From positions 62,001 through 126,000 of the forward strand of contig JAGVSM010001279.1 of NCBI GenBank assembly GCA_022494885.1: a stretch of DNA of 64,000 nt. Direction: 5' to 3'. Under the pieces are notes generated by a model. That model saw only the letters and a list, made by a program, of their open reading frames with translations, was not told the origin of the DNA and made no database searches. Positions 33,426 to 44,514 of this stretch are shown here, piece after piece. Source of the stretch: Micrasema longulum. Taxonomy: Eukaryota; Arthropoda; Insecta; Trichoptera; Brachycentridae. The number at the start of each line of letters is the position of its first letter. Within the stretch, counting starts at the first letter, position 1. Position numbers and translations under genes: made by a program.

Positions 33426-33850
33426 TCCCGCCGTTTCCAGTAAAGGTAGGCAGAGAGGATAGAACGCCATATCACTCTGTCTTTGTATACAGATCTCGCT
33501 TCCTCCACATGCATACATCTCCTCGTCCACGCGCACCAATTATTCCGACTTTATGTATTCTTATCCATCTTCAAGTATTCGTTGGATTTGGTCATGCCAT
33601 GTCTTTCTTTCTCTGTCCATTCGCTCTAAATGTTTCAACCAACGCAAAAACTCCTTTCTCGATTTTGTCGACAATGCTTATTTCAGAATTACATAATCTA
33701 CGGATCTCTGCATTTGTGCAACTATCGTACTTAATTTTACCTCACAATCACCCGAGGGATAGCACTTCGAAAGCATTCAGCCTATTTTCATTCTTGTTTT
33801 TCCAATTCCATAATTCGCTCCCATCCATAGGGGAAGAATTTGAGTTAAAT
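33426..33850 (-). mobile_element. RTE-like LINE, C-terminal remnant (minus)
   Basis: Read from 33840 downward: MDGSELWNWKNKNENRLNAF, then broken frames with 'DKIEKGVF' and 'RKKDMA'. It ends CMHVEEARSVYKDRVIWRSI and LSAYLYWKRRDALF. The 'GSExW', 'ARxVxKDRxxWRSIxSAYxxWKR' blocks are the standard C-terminus of lepidopteran RTE-type LINEs. Frameshifts and stops make it dead. The 114-codon plus frame 33509-33853 is its antisense shadow. Confidence 0.8.
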
Positions 33851-34010
33851 TGATTGGAAAAGTAGTCAAAAACCAAAGTCAAATTTCAAATAATTTTTCA
33901 GATTCAGATCTGCAATGCCTCCACATTCACAGGCATTTTAAAGAAACGGGATGGAGTGCAACAGTGACCAGACCTGATAAAGGCCAAACGTTACAATCCT
34001 ATTAACCTAT

Positions 34011-34270
34011 TAACCTAGCCGGACCTATGGGGGGGGGGGGGGATTTGAATCCCCCATAGACCGATTTTAATTCGATAACTCAAGTATTATCAAAGTTATT
34101 TGCCGTATATTTTTTGTGATCGTGAAATTAATAGAAAGAAGCATTTTCCTGTTTTTGTTCTTTCTATTAATTTCACGATCAAAAAAAAAACGACCAATAG
34201 AGTTATCGAATTAAAATCGGTCTATGGGGGATTCGAATTAACCCCCCCCCCCTTCGGTCCGGCTAGGTTA
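34011..34270. mobile_element. 260-bp hairpin MITE with poly-G and poly-C tracts
   Basis: TAACCTAGCCGGACC at the left and GGTCCGGCTAGGTTA at the right (interrupted only by CTTC) are inverted copies. They are followed inward by a G run of about 15 and a C run of about 12, then by 'AGACCGATTTTAATTCGATA' against its reverse. At the centre 'TCGTGAAATTAATAGAAAG' and its reverse complement form a second perfect stem. The whole element can fold into one long hairpin. Confidence 0.88.
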
Positions 34271-34339
34271 CAGGTCAAACCAACAATTGCTTGCTTTAAA
34301 AAAAAAAGATCGCACTGTAGACTCACAGGTCGCAGTGAC

Positions 34340-34817
34340 GTCAGGAGCTTGCATAGCACTGACCCCCACCTCTGAGAACAAGAAGAATAAGAATGTCGCT
34401 ACATTCTATAACAATTTGCCTGACGAAATAAAAATTATCGATGTCTTTACAAAATTCAAACTAAAGGTAAAAATATTTGTTTATCAACCTCCTTAATTAA
34501 ATGTTGCTTTTTAACATTTAAATCATATTTAAGTTTATTTTAAAATTAAGGAAATTTTTTTGTTTTTGTTTTTTATCAATGCATTTTTTACAGTACTTGA
34601 AGTTCTTAAGTTAAGTAACTTGAAAACCTTATTTTATAATTTTCTTCACCATGTTATATTATGTATGTGGGTGAATGTGTATGTACGTGTGAGTGAGTTT
34701 GCGTGTGCGTGTATATGTGTGGATATATATACATGCGTGCGCACGCATGCGCATTTATTCATTCTTCATTTATTTTTTAAAATATATATATTTTACCTTA
34801 TTACAATGTTCATATTT
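34340..34817 (+). mobile_element. LINE C-terminal end and 3' UTR (plus), truncated
   Basis: The plus frame ends FYNNLPDEIKIIDVFTKFKL, then KVKIFVYQPP and a stop at 34493-34496. 'FYNNLPDEIK...FKxKLK' is the terminal motif of jockey/CR1-type LINEs. The following 320 bases are a 3' UTR with a GTGTG(C/A)-rich low-complexity block at 34662-34760. Confidence 0.65.
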
Positions 34818-35520
34818 TAAAGTTAGAAAGAGTACAACGTAAATTCCTTAGATTCATCAATTACAAACTTAATATACCCACTGAAAATATTGATTACGAT
34901 AATTTATTATGTACTCTAAATATGTCAACTCTTTGTAAAAGAAGAAATATAAATTATTTTTTAAATTTATATAAAATGGCAAATGGCGTATTGGACGTCC
35001 CGTAACTAGTGTTATCAGCCTAAAAGTACCTGTTCGAAATACTCGGCAGCTAGCGTTATTTTTTTAATCTCCTGGCAGTCACCATTATTATTACAATTCA
35101 CCAATACCTAGACTACACCGGCTAGGTAACGAGTATGGTGAAGTTGATATATTTCGTCTGTCTTTATATAAATATAGGTTAAGTATTCAAAAGGTTATAA
35201 ATTAATTTGTATAAAATTTCTTAATATTGTTCTTTATTTACTATTTTGTTTTCTCATGTATCTCTATAATAATTTATAAACTTATATGTATGTATATGAA
35301 TGTGTGTATGTTTTCATATGTAAATTTATTAAATATTTTTCTATGTACCCTATACCTATGTTGGTACATTTCCTGATTTTTACTTATTATTGTATCTTTT
35401 AGCTTTTCTTATGTTATCTTTAATTTTAACTTAATTTACATACTTATGTTGCACTGCTGCATTTGAATGTAATTTCTAATATATGTAAAAGCCCGTAGGG
35501 CGTGTAAATTATTAAATAAA
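34818..35520 (+). mobile_element. LINE ORF2 C-terminal remnant and 3' UTR (plus)
   Basis: The plus strand reads LERVQRKFLRFINYKLNIPT, then ENIDYDNLLCTLNMSTLCKR and RRNINYFLNLYKMANGVLD. This is the LINE region with 'LExVQRKFLRFI' after the reverse transcriptase. Frameshifts follow (SLKVPVRNTRQLALF, YGEVDIFRLSLYKYRLSIQK). The 3' UTR ends 'GCCCGTAGGGCGTGTAAATT' and ATTAAATAAATA. Confidence 0.75.
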
Positions 35521-35984
35521 TATATTTTGTACTTAAATTATGAATATTATAATCCCACAGCAAGCACAAGAGGTTGCTTCTTTTTTGGTGTGGTATTTCG
35601 TTTAGTTTTTTTGTTTCTGTACTTTTGCTTTATTATGTATTTATTTTTGTTAACATGTAACTTTTTTATTATGTTAAATTTTTTTTTTAATATTTTTTTA
35701 AATAATTTTTTTAATAAAAAAAAATTGCGAAAAATATCGCGTTTTAACGAATCCGCACTCGCCGGGGTCGCGATCAACGGGTTACTTGTATTCATTTAAA
35801 TAGATTTTTGGTAAATCAGATGACCAGATAATCATTTTTCCAATCTCGTCAGTTCATTTTGTTTATGAAATATTAACCTTCGTAGTATTAATGATCAGCA
35901 GCAGATAAGATATGCAGCACACGTATGAGCATACTTATCATTTTCATCAGAAACACCAACACCGGAAAATGGGGAACTCCATTC
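35521..35984. other. T-rich spacer
   Basis: Frames 35527-35799 (plus) and 35547-35795 (minus) are read through T-rich DNA and are not genes. A small GC patch at 35735-35785 (CGCACTCGCCGGGGTCGCGA) is unexplained. Confidence 0.35.
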
Positions 35985-36203
35985 CTTTTAAATAAACATT
36001 TTTTTTTTAAAGTAATAATAACCCGCAACATCAGCAGGTGGGATAGAGGGGATACGGAAGGAGGTAATGAAAACTACACCACAACACCCAGACCAATTGA
36101 GAAAAAAATCTTTCTTGGATTTTCTTCTTGCAACTGGCGGGAATCGAACCCGTGACGCCAGTTTCACAGTTGGCCGTCTAACCAACTGCGCTACGGCGCC
36201 TGT
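35985..36203 (-). mobile_element. tRNA-headed SINE, family S1 (minus)
   Basis: On the minus strand box A is TAGCGCAGTTGG (36193-36182) and box B is GGTTCGATTCC (36150-36140), an exact match to the consensus. The body has 'GGTGTTGTGGTGTAGTTTTC' and a purine-poor block as in the copy at 5637. The T run at 36000-36009 is the A-tail side. Frames on both strands over this stretch are shadows. Confidence 0.85.
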
Positions 36204-36218
36204 CACGTATATTATCAT

Positions 36219-36656
36219 AATTGAACGTAGTTATGCAAAAAGCAGCCAACTATAGAAAAGTTGAACTTAGATAATAGCACTTTTGTGAAAAAAGTGAAAA
36301 AACAAATCTACACAACAGTTGGAATGTTTTTGACTTTAACAAATGATAAACAATGAATACATTAGTTTTTTTTTTTAATTACAAACAAGAATTTAGTAAT
36401 GTATTCGACCAGTTTCAATGATTTTTAAAGTATGGTAAGATTTTTCTAGTGCTGTGGGTGTTTTCTGCAAATTGAGAAATGCCGTTTTTGTCATCGACAC
36501 CATTTTCAGAAGGTGATTATTACAGTTTTTTAATGACAGCGGTCTGGCTGTTTTTAGCAGAACATAGAATTGACCTGAATGTACCCGATAACATCAAAAT
36601 CTATTTTTTTTTTCAAAATTGTGGACTGGCTGCTTTCTGCATACCTACGTTAAATT
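36219..36656. mobile_element. MITE family E, copy 2
   Basis: Ends TTGAACGTAGTTATGCA and TGCATACCTACGTTAA are inverted. The interior is the reverse of 19353-19785 (for example 'CAACAGTTGGAATGTTTT', 'GTGGGTGTTTTCTGCAAATT'). It lies 16 bases from the end of the S1 SINE. Confidence 0.8.
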
Positions 36657-37054
36657 GTATCATTAACTGCTTTATTGCTCGTACTCATTGATATAATGAA
36701 GAAATGGATTTTAAAAAATACTGAATGCAAATATTAGGTAGGTTTAAAAAGTAAACGCAGCGATTACTTAATTCCACTTGAGAAAATAAGAAATAACAAC
36801 TATAAAATCTAGCAGTGTATTCGGTGCATTTTCGTTTTTGCACATGCCTGCGGTTATTACCTGCCTAGATTCATTATATTTACTTATGCTTATAAAAAAC
36901 CAAATCATATGTATTTTAACAACAATGTGTTTATATGTCGGGGTAACTAATGTTACAAGATCACTAATGAATGATTTTAATGAATATCCACAGCATAGAA
37001 ATTGCTATATTTTTTATTACCACTACTACTACTACCATCACGCCATTTCCCCGT
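36657..37054. other. AT-rich spacer
   Basis: No feature recognised; short plus frames are accidental. Confidence 0.3.
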
Positions 37055-37270
37055 AGTGATAGGCAAAGAGAATGGACCGCAACACACATCTATCCTGGCA
37101 TACATTCCTAGATTCTTCCAAATTCATTCATCTTGTCATACATGCCCTTCGGTTCTGTCAGCTTTTGACATGACCAGACTTAAGATTTTGGTTTATCTGA
37201 TCATGCCACGACTTCCTCGGTCGTCCTCGTCTCACGTTACCGTTCATTTGCGCCATATTTATTTATTCAT
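37055..37270 (-). mobile_element. RTE-like LINE, C-terminal remnant (minus)
   Basis: The minus strand reads GNVRRGRPRKSWHDQINQNL, then KSGHVK, stops, and finally VCQDRCVLRSILFAYHYGEM. This is the same family as 15980-16295 ('GRPRxxWHxQINQNLKS'). The plus frame 37002-37292 is antisense. Confidence 0.75.
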
Positions 37271-37299
37271 ATTTTTCGCTTACAAACTGTAATTAATAA

Positions 37300-37445
37300 T
37301 AAAAATAATGTGACCTCACTGGGGTTTCCCGTGCCGAGGACACTTAACAATTTAGTTTTTTAAAATTACATTTGAGAATAAACAAAGAAGACTAACTTAA
37401 AAAACAAACATAATTAACAAATATTCAGACAGTTTTAAAAACAAG
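37300..37445 (-). repeat. 145-bp repeat, inverted copy at 42215-42365
   Basis: 'AATGTGACCTCACTGGGGTT', 'GAGGACACTTAACAAT', 'TTGAGAATAAACAAAGAAGA' and 'TTAACAAATATTCAGACAGT' all recur reversed at 42215-42365. Its family is not recognised; it sits next to an RTE remnant here but not at the other site. Confidence 0.7.
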
Positions 37446-38650
37446 GTATTTATGTAATATATATATTATTTATGACGTACCTGTAGAAATTATAACGGAC
37501 TCAGTATTGATGTAGACATTTTTAACTGCACGTTGCATTTGTACAGAAAATTTCTTCATGGGGTCGATTATTTGGGATAGTTGCTGAATGTACACTTGAG
37601 CGGTTTATGCTATGTATGTGTGCCGCATGTAATGTATATGTTTGTGTATGTTTTATATGTGCGTTCATGTGTGTGCGTGGATGGCTCGAAGTGTACATTC
37701 GGTATTTTTATTTATTTTAATTTATTACCTCCATGGAAAACGCAAATGTCAACAATTATCTTTTCTCACTTAAAATTCTTATTTATTTTTTGTCACATTT
37801 AATGTTTATATCTTTTTAATTTATGAAAACTTAATTGGTCTTTTTATGTTAAAAAATTGTTGTTTTTAGTACTTATTTTGTATGACTGTATGTTTTCTAA
37901 ATAAAATAAAATAAAATAAAATAAATAAAATATATAAAAAATAAGAAATAATTAAGAACCTGGCGAAACAATAAATAATTTAAGAAGATTGTTTTTTGTT
38001 GAAATTTATTTTGGAATAATTTGAGTAAAATATTATAAAAATAATAAATAAATTTATGTTCTAATGTTCATAAATAATTTTAATTGTTATAAAATGAAGC
38101 AAGTCTTTTTAGCTTTTAAGGTCATTTTTCAGACTCTTTTTTTCGTTCTGTCTCTCGGAGAGCGTACGTACACAATATTTTCGTCAATATTAATAAATAA
38201 TGTTGAATTTCAAGTATTTCATATCATCCGACTTTGCAGTGTTGGGTGATGTCAGACGATAGCAATGTTTTCATACATCGCATCATTGCGATAAGGTATT
38301 TATTATGTATCTATTTGATTAATGCGATTCATTCAGACATACATATTATTACAGGTTTTATATATTTCAGACTTAAACACGTAAACCGCCCAAACTACAG
38401 GAAACTGCATTTAATATTTGAGGATATTTGATAATGTGCCATATAATACTAAGTTCTAGGTGAATCTTAAACTTTCCTTACCTCATCGTGTAATATGTTA
38501 TGGGAGTATTGTAAACGAAAAAGCCTACTGTAAATTAAAAACGAATTTCATTCAGTTTTGTGATTTGGAAATATTTGAGAAAGGATGGGAACATGGAATG
38601 GATATGATCTGAATGTTCTTCAATTTCTGGCACTGAATGACAAAATGAAC
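37446..38650. other. AT-rich spacer with LINE-like tail and (AAATA)n
   Basis: 37580-37940 has a TGTG-rich block and ends in AATAAAATAAAATAAAATAA (37898-37935), as expected for a LINE 3' UTR on the plus strand, but without a coding part. The rest is unassigned. Confidence 0.35.
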
Positions 38651-38654
38651 TATA

Positions 38655-38738
38655 AAATGTAACATTACAATATTTGAGTTTGTCCGAATGTTCGTAGACA
38701 AAAGACTGGATTTCACCCCTTTGGGAGTCATTAAGATT
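38655..38738 (+). repeat. Tail segment of family A
   Basis: 'TATTTGAGTTTGTCCGAATG' and 'GTAGACAAAAGACTGGATTT' match the end of the fullest copy at 27400-27465. Confidence 0.6.
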
Positions 38739-38900
38739 AACAAATTACAACAGGGATGGAGAATACCACTTAAACCACTTACCGCCACTTAAACCACCTT
38801 GGCCACTTAAACCAGCCAATGACAGGTCATAAGCCCTGTAAATGCCTAGACTTCCATATTCCCTTATTTAAGGTATTCTCCATCCCTGTTGTAATTTGTT
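38739..38900. mobile_element. Family A, short foldback form (162 bp)
   Basis: AACAAATTACAACAGGGATG and its reverse complement CATCCCTGTTGTAATTTGTT mark the two ends, flanked by TT on the left and AA on the right. Between them are about 110 bases of family A body ('CCAATGACAGGTCATAAGCC') and a three-fold direct repeat of 'CCACTTAAACCA' at 38768-38814. This copy defines the family A terminus. Confidence 0.8.
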
Positions 38901-39158
38901 AATATAAAATGTAACAATATTTTCCACGACGCGCGACGATTCCAACCATTTTTTATCCGATTTTATGTCAAGTCAAAAATATTGTTTAGTTTTTGTTCTA
39001 AATCCGAATCTTCTAATTTTGAATATCTTCTATCTTGATGTTAGGTAGGTACCATAAGGATGGGTCAAAGGAAGGATGGGAACGAAAGGTAATCGGCTAG
39101 AAAAAGTATCGATAAATGCTGTTATTTACTATTTCGTATATTTAGTCTTTCTAACTAC

Positions 39159-39254
39159 CGTATTTTGCGGACGATAAACCATAAAGACGCAACTCAAATT
39201 TTAGTTGAATTTTCAGAGTAAAAAAGTGCGTCTTATGGTCACAAAAATACGGTT
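39159..39254. mobile_element. Short MITE with CCGTATTTT ends
   Basis: 'TACCGTATTTTGCGGACGAT' on the left faces 'CACAAAAATACGGTTA' on the right. The inner part is shared with 15205-15290. Confidence 0.65.
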
Positions 39255-39472
39255 ATCCGTCTTATACATTATTGTAATTATTTATTTGACAATTGTAGTT
39301 TGAATAGTAGAATGATGACTGTAAATACAAGGCAGATGTTAACGAATAGAAAGCAGATCGCTGCTAAACTGCCGATATATACAGAAAAATAGGTTCATAT
39401 TGTCCTCAGAAGCCGTATTCAGCAAGCGAATTGCCCTATTAATGGGTGAATTCTGACTGCATTCGTACGGCT

Positions 39473-39577
39473 CCTGGGCTGGTATTCCGAACGCGTATAC
39501 AGCGCGCTATAATGCGTATTTAGTACGTAAAAACGCGCTATACCGCGCTATAATTTCGTTTGGAATACCAGCCCTGG
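39473..39577. mobile_element. MITE family X, copy 1 (105 bp)
   Basis: CCTGGGCTGGTATTCCGAAC and its mirror TTTGGAATACCAGCCCTGG. GC-rich inner arms carry 'ACAGCGCGCTATAATGCG' against 'CGCGCTATACCGCGCTATAA', with TAGTACGTAAA at the loop. Related copies lie at 50310-50435 and 60582-60709. Confidence 0.85.
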
Positions 39578-40213
39578 ATGCGTAAAACAGTGCGTGAGAT
39601 ATCGCTCTAGTATAATTATTGGAAACATACAAACTAAACTAAAAAACATTCTAAAATAATAAATGGTATATATATTGTATAACTTTATAATGAATTAACT
39701 AGTAGGTAGTCATGTTATTGTTTATTTTTGCATAAAAATGTCTGCCTTAAAACAGGTTGTACGAGTTAGGAAGACTAGACATAATCCAGAGAAATATATT
39801 ACATAAGTATGTATGTAGTGGTTAAAGAATTTGTAATTTTTGTTAATAAACCATTCTTATTTTTATTATTATTATTATTATGTCTATCTATATCGGCTAA
39901 CTAACAAACAACCGTAATAAAAAAATTAATTAAATCGGTAATTACAAATCTCGACCAACTTACTCAGTTTTTGGTTAGTTAGAAGATATTGCTTATATCA
40001 ACAAGCCCGGCAACGTGCATTATTTGTTGTATACAAAAAATTAAAGCAAATAATATGTGCAAACAAAGGCTTTATTATTTTTTTGTTTTGTTTTTCTTTT
40101 TGTTTGTTAGATCATCGGCAACTTTCGTCTACGTGGCACTATACTCGGAATTCTTCAATATTATTTTTTTCCTTTTTTAGCATTTTTACCCGAGAGTGGC
40201 CTCGAGCATCAAG
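39578..40213. other. AT-rich spacer
   Basis: A (TTA)n microsatellite is at 39860-39882. No other feature. Confidence 0.35.
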
Positions 40214-41299
40214 CCAGGGCCTCAATTATGAATGCTATCTTCATCTGTATATATCGAGACGGTATACTTAACTTCTGTACTATCTGTATCTACCTCAGTA
40301 TGTTCTAAGTACATGTCATCTCGACATCATATGATCGAAACAAACCAACGAATGGCCGCAATAATTTATTCCGCGTTCCTTACGTCATTAACGATTAAAA
40401 TAGTTCTCATTTATATTTTAAATAGGCTTCTGTGATAAAAAGTGCTCACCTTAAAGCGATTGTAAACTCCAATGAGTCCAAATTCAAGCAAAAAATGCTC
40501 GCTTCAACGTGATTTTCATGTAACTTTTGACTCTTATATGTTAATGGGGCAGAATCTAGCGACATTATTTTTTGCATCTAGCCACTCGTTTCCAAAACTG
40601 AGTTATGTCAGAATTGAATTCGACTTCAAAATTTGCTTATTTCCCTCTCATATTCTTAATAGGCTTTTAAGAAAAAAAGTGCCAACCTCAAAACGATTAA
40701 TAATTTGAATAAATCGTAATTAAAGGAAAAATTGCTCGATGGAACAAAATTTTTGTCACTTTTAATGCGTAGATAAACATATCGAGGGGTTCTAGACCCG
40801 TCGATACAAACTGATATACTACATCAAAACTTGATGGTGCGGGGATCGGTAGCGTATCTTAGTAATCGGTCGGGAGAATTTTATCTTCAATTACGACGTC
40901 ATACTGAAGCTATGCCATTTAAGTCGGCGGCCTCCGTGGTGTAGTGGTCAAGGCGCTTGACTCACGCACGGAAGATTCCGGGTTCGATTCCCGGTGAGAA
41001 CACAAAAATTAAAACTGTGATTTTCCTCAAGCCTGGTTGTTCTGTAATGTAATTCACCACTGTAATTAGGCATCCTGGCCTTTTGTGGTGCAAAAAAAAT
41101 GAAATGAAATGAAAAGTGCGTAGATATGTGTACCGCGACGTACGCTTCCCCTTGTTTCATATCGATGTACCTACGTAAAACTTGAAAGAGGAGGGTCGGT
41201 AGTGTATCTTCGTAATCGCTAGAGATAATTTATCTTCAACTATACCGTCAAGGTGAAGGTATGACGTCTTTATCTTCCCATCATAATCGAGGCCCTGAA
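40214..41299. mobile_element. MITE family Y, long copy carrying a SINE
   Basis: Left end CCAGGGCCTCAATTATGAAT and right end CATCATAATCGAGGCCCTG are inverted. Inside, 40768-40920 and 41117-41290 are diverged direct copies of one block ('GGATCGGTAGCGTATCTTAG' against 'GGGTCGGTAGTGTATCTTCG'), with the S2 SINE between them. 40430-40510 and 40665-40740 are another direct pair ('AAAAAGTGCTCACCTTAAAG' against 'AAAAAGTGCCAACCTCAAAA'). Short plus frames here are not genes. A shorter Y copy lies at 50433-50667. Confidence 0.75.
40926..41116 (+). mobile_element. tRNA-headed SINE, family S2 (plus), nested in MITE Y
   Basis: Starts GGCGGCCTCCGTGGTGTAGT, with box B GGTTCGATTCC, then 'GTGAGAACACAAAAATTAA'. 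It ends with a (GAAAT)n tail. It matches the minus copy at 7472-7285 in full length. The intact boxes and tail suggest a young insertion. Confidence 0.88.
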
Positions 41300-41919
41300 A
41301 CCAGGACTCTGGTTCCATATCATATACATAAGTCTTTTTACATTCACTCGGACACCTTTTACCTTTTGAAATGGCAGACGTAAATAGAATGAAATAATGA
41401 ATAAAGAATTTTATTAAGAGTGTGAAAAGTATATTTATATATCCAAAGGAAGTATTTCTAAACACGCAATACTACTGTATGTTTAATGTATTTCCAAATC
41501 TCGTGATGGATATTTTATTCACGCACAGTAAAAATAGAAAATACGTCCAAGGGATAAATTGTATGTTAATTAGTTAAATTAATGGAAATCTAACTCCTAC
41601 AGCCCCCGACCTTTCTCTTCCGGATAAGAAAATGGATATAATATACATACATATTAGTAAATGTGTCAGGGTGAGATATAGAAGGAGTGGGGTGTAAAAT
41701 CGATCAAATTACTTCAAAAAGTTTAATACTGCATAAAGTTTAAACATTGGAATGAATCAGGCTGACTTAACCGTTAATAAATCCACCCATTATTTGAAAT
41801 TGATTTTACAACAAGCTTTTTTAATAAAAAAATGAAATCCTCAATTCACTCTTTGATGCGCCTGAACTACTGAGCTCTATAAAATTGAATATTCTAACAA
41901 GAAACCTAAGACAAAATTT
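41300..41919. other. Unassigned spacer
   Basis: No coding or repeat signal beyond AT-rich background. The minus frame 41157-41465 (102 codons) starts here and runs into the MITE; it has no recognised motif. Confidence 0.3.
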
Positions 41920-42740
41920 ACTTTTTCATTCCAAAAACAATAGAACTAATTAAGGTTTTCACTACTACGAATACAGAAAAAATGTATGAAATGAATTTAG
42001 AATAATTAATTGTATTTTTGAAATCAATATAGATATTGTGGAGAATTGTTTAAAAAGGCTATAAAAAAAAAGGATAGTGGAGCTAGGTAGAAGTAAAATG
42101 GATTGTCTCATTCGCCCATACCAATATTAAATCAACTGCTCCACAAGTGTATGCTAGGTTTTTGTTATTTTCATTGTGTGTTTTGTTATATAAATAATAT
42201 AGATGTACATAAATACCTTTTTTTTTAAACTGTCTGAATATTTGTTAATTATCTTTGTTTTAAAGTTAGTCTTCTTTGTTTATTCTCAAATGTAATTTCA
42301 AAAAAGTATATTGTTAAGTGTCCTCATCGCGGGAAACCCCAGTGAGGTCACATTATTTCTATTATTAATAAGCGAAAAGTCATATAATTAAATTAATAAA
42401 TACACGAATGTAAAACAGAAACTCAATAAAAATACGCTCGTAGAAAAACGCGACGTGTTTGGCCTTGGTTGTTGTGACGTCAAGATTCGTGATATTGTTC
42501 TAAACAAAGTTCAATGGCCAGGAACAAATAAACATGAACCGTGACGTTTTAGGGGCGTGGTCAATGGAATTACCGTTTTTGCGAGAATTCAAAATTACAA
42601 ATTTTAAAGTATTTTTTATGCTACTAATAAATGGCAAAAATTGTTTTTTTACTGGACAGTATTTCATAGACCTATATTACTTTAAAAGTGTAATAAAAAA
42701 CGTGATATTTCCCTATTCTTACATTCTTAGGTCTCCCAAC
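41920..42740 (+). mobile_element. Element J, copy split by an insertion
   Basis: 41920-42075 and 42430-42740 together correspond, in reverse, to the uninterrupted copy at 59160-59545: 'GAAATCAATATAGATATTGT', 'GACGTGTTTGGCCTTGGTTG', 'ATGAACCGTGACGTTTTAGG' and 'TTTACTGGACAGTATTT'. The middle part (42076-42429) has no counterpart there and contains the 145-bp repeat shared with 37300. No conserved coding frame; 42534-42803 is accidental. Confidence 0.7.
42215..42365 (+). repeat. 145-bp repeat inside element J
   Basis: Reverse copy of 37300-37445 ('ACTGTCTGAATATTTGTTAA', 'AACCCCAGTGAGGTCACATT'). Confidence 0.7.
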
Positions 42741-44514
42741 AAATCTCCAAGTCTTGATTTCTTTGATAACAAGCTGTCTACTCCTATGCGATCACTTAAT
42801 TAAACTTTACTAAAACCATTTCTTGCTCTCTTCCATTCCCACCTAGTCTAATTTTGATCCCTACCTTTCCTTTTTCAAATATCAGCGTTTTTTACTATAT
42901 TCTTTTACTTTTACAACATAATATTATGTGTATTTTTTTATCACATAATGTATATCGTCCTTGTAAATGCTCACTGGGCATATGTATAAATAAATCATAT
43001 AAGCAAAAATAACAAAGCTTAGAACAATAATATTTTCAATAGATGTGAACAACCTTTTTAATATTTTACATAAAATATAAATTGAGGTATTTTTTTATTA
43101 AGCTAGTTAGATAGACTGTGAAATAAACGTATTAAAGATTTTAACAGATATGGGTATATTATTATTAATTAATCAACTAATTGTTGGGCAGGAACTTTTC
43201 CAATTAATTGCACAAAGCTAATGGAAATAACTTAACTGATAATAATCTAAGTGGCTTTGTTATCGCACATAATGCTAAAGTAAACGACCGGGCAACTTTG
43301 CGAAAAGGTAAATATGAATACAAATATGCGTTTTAGACTCAATACTGTTTTTTTAATTGTTATTAATTTGACATAATTTGTCCATAACGTGACGCACCTT
43401 AGAACTACTAAAGTGAGTTTAATCCCTAAATTATTATAATATCCATAAAACCCCTAAATTATTATACATCTATATAATCATACTCGTACTTATCAAATCT
43501 AATGAATGTTGTTAAACCACTAACTTTGTTTCTGGAGGATTTAGAATACGATGATGTTTTCGACACCATTTAAAAATCATAATTCTGATTTTGTACTTAT
43601 ACGAGTAGTATTCGCATTGTCGTGTCATTCAGTTCAATTTATTTATTTAAATATAACATAATACAATGCTGATTGCTTTTGTATCATCAAATAAAATAAC
43701 ACTGCTATGTACTACGAGTGTATAATAAAAAAGGCCTAAGTTCTGCCTAAACACAGAAACTCCTAGCTAGCCGAAACATTGAACCTGTGTACATTTCAAA
43801 CACCTGTCAAATAAATTACGAAAATCAACGTATTTTATTCCAAAGCAAAAAAAAATGAAGGTTCTAAGTAAAACGTTAAATTTTTCAAACAGATAATTCG
43901 ACATAGCCATGTCATGATGGATAGAAGTTTTGTATTCAACATTGGTAAAATAACTACAGATTGTTTAAACTTAAACAGTATATTTTCCAAGGGTGATGTT
44001 TTAAAAGTGAGTTTTGTTTAACATATTTTATCTTATTAACATAAACGGCAAATCTGCCTTTTTATAATACTTACATATTTGGCTTAGATTTTTTTTTTAA
44101 AAACATAAATTTCCTTTTACCCAAGATTTATAAAAAAATTAACCCAAAAATTATACAACATATTCAGTAGAATGTTTAAACAATTCAAAAATAAATCTAA
44201 AAAACTAAATTAAATAATAAAATATTTTAAAGTAATATAACAATAAAATCATAAGTACTGTTTCATACAGCTGGGCAAAGTGAACAAAAAATTGTATATA
44301 TTATGAAATAAGTAAATATAATTACATACACCATCTTTGAAAAAGTTTAAAGGGTTTGTTCTATAGGAACAATACCCTACACTAAATATATCAGATACGT
44401 GGGAATAACTATTGCCGAGTTAATGAAGTCTGTTTAATACGGCATTTCAAGTATACACTGTCCGTGAATCGTTGCTACAAAACGGTGGCACCTATCTAGT
44501 CATTCTTCCGGGTA
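42741..44514. other. AT-rich region, nothing recognised
   Basis: 1.8 kb without frames of interest. A fragment at 44265-44300 ('ACAGCTGGGCAAAGTGAAC') resembles the reverse of the LINE 3' UTR at 3275-3305. Confidence 0.3.

Noticed and set aside
33509..33853. 114-codon plus-strand gene
   Set aside because: Antisense to an RTE-type LINE C-terminus read on the minus strand.
35527..35799. Overlapping frames of 90 and 82 codons
   Set aside because: Produced by T-rich low-complexity DNA, with Phe- and Lys-rich translations on opposite strands.
37002..37292. 96-codon plus-strand gene
   Set aside because: Antisense shadow of a minus-strand RTE remnant of the same family.
38461..38530. First coding exon of the MARVEL gene (donor near 38484, minus)
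   Set aside because: A GATGAG/GTAAGG donor exists, but the preceding codons (YSHNILHDE) do not resemble a TM1 start and contain stops just upstream.
40445..40510. First coding exon of the MARVEL gene (AAG/GTGAGC donor, minus)
   Set aside because: The frame LLEFGLIGVYNRFK looks attractive, but the segment is an internal direct repeat of MITE Y (again at 40665-40740).
40926..41005. Functional tRNA gene
   Set aside because: tRNA-like head of SINE S2; no 7-bp acceptor pairing and the body is shared with 7472-7285.
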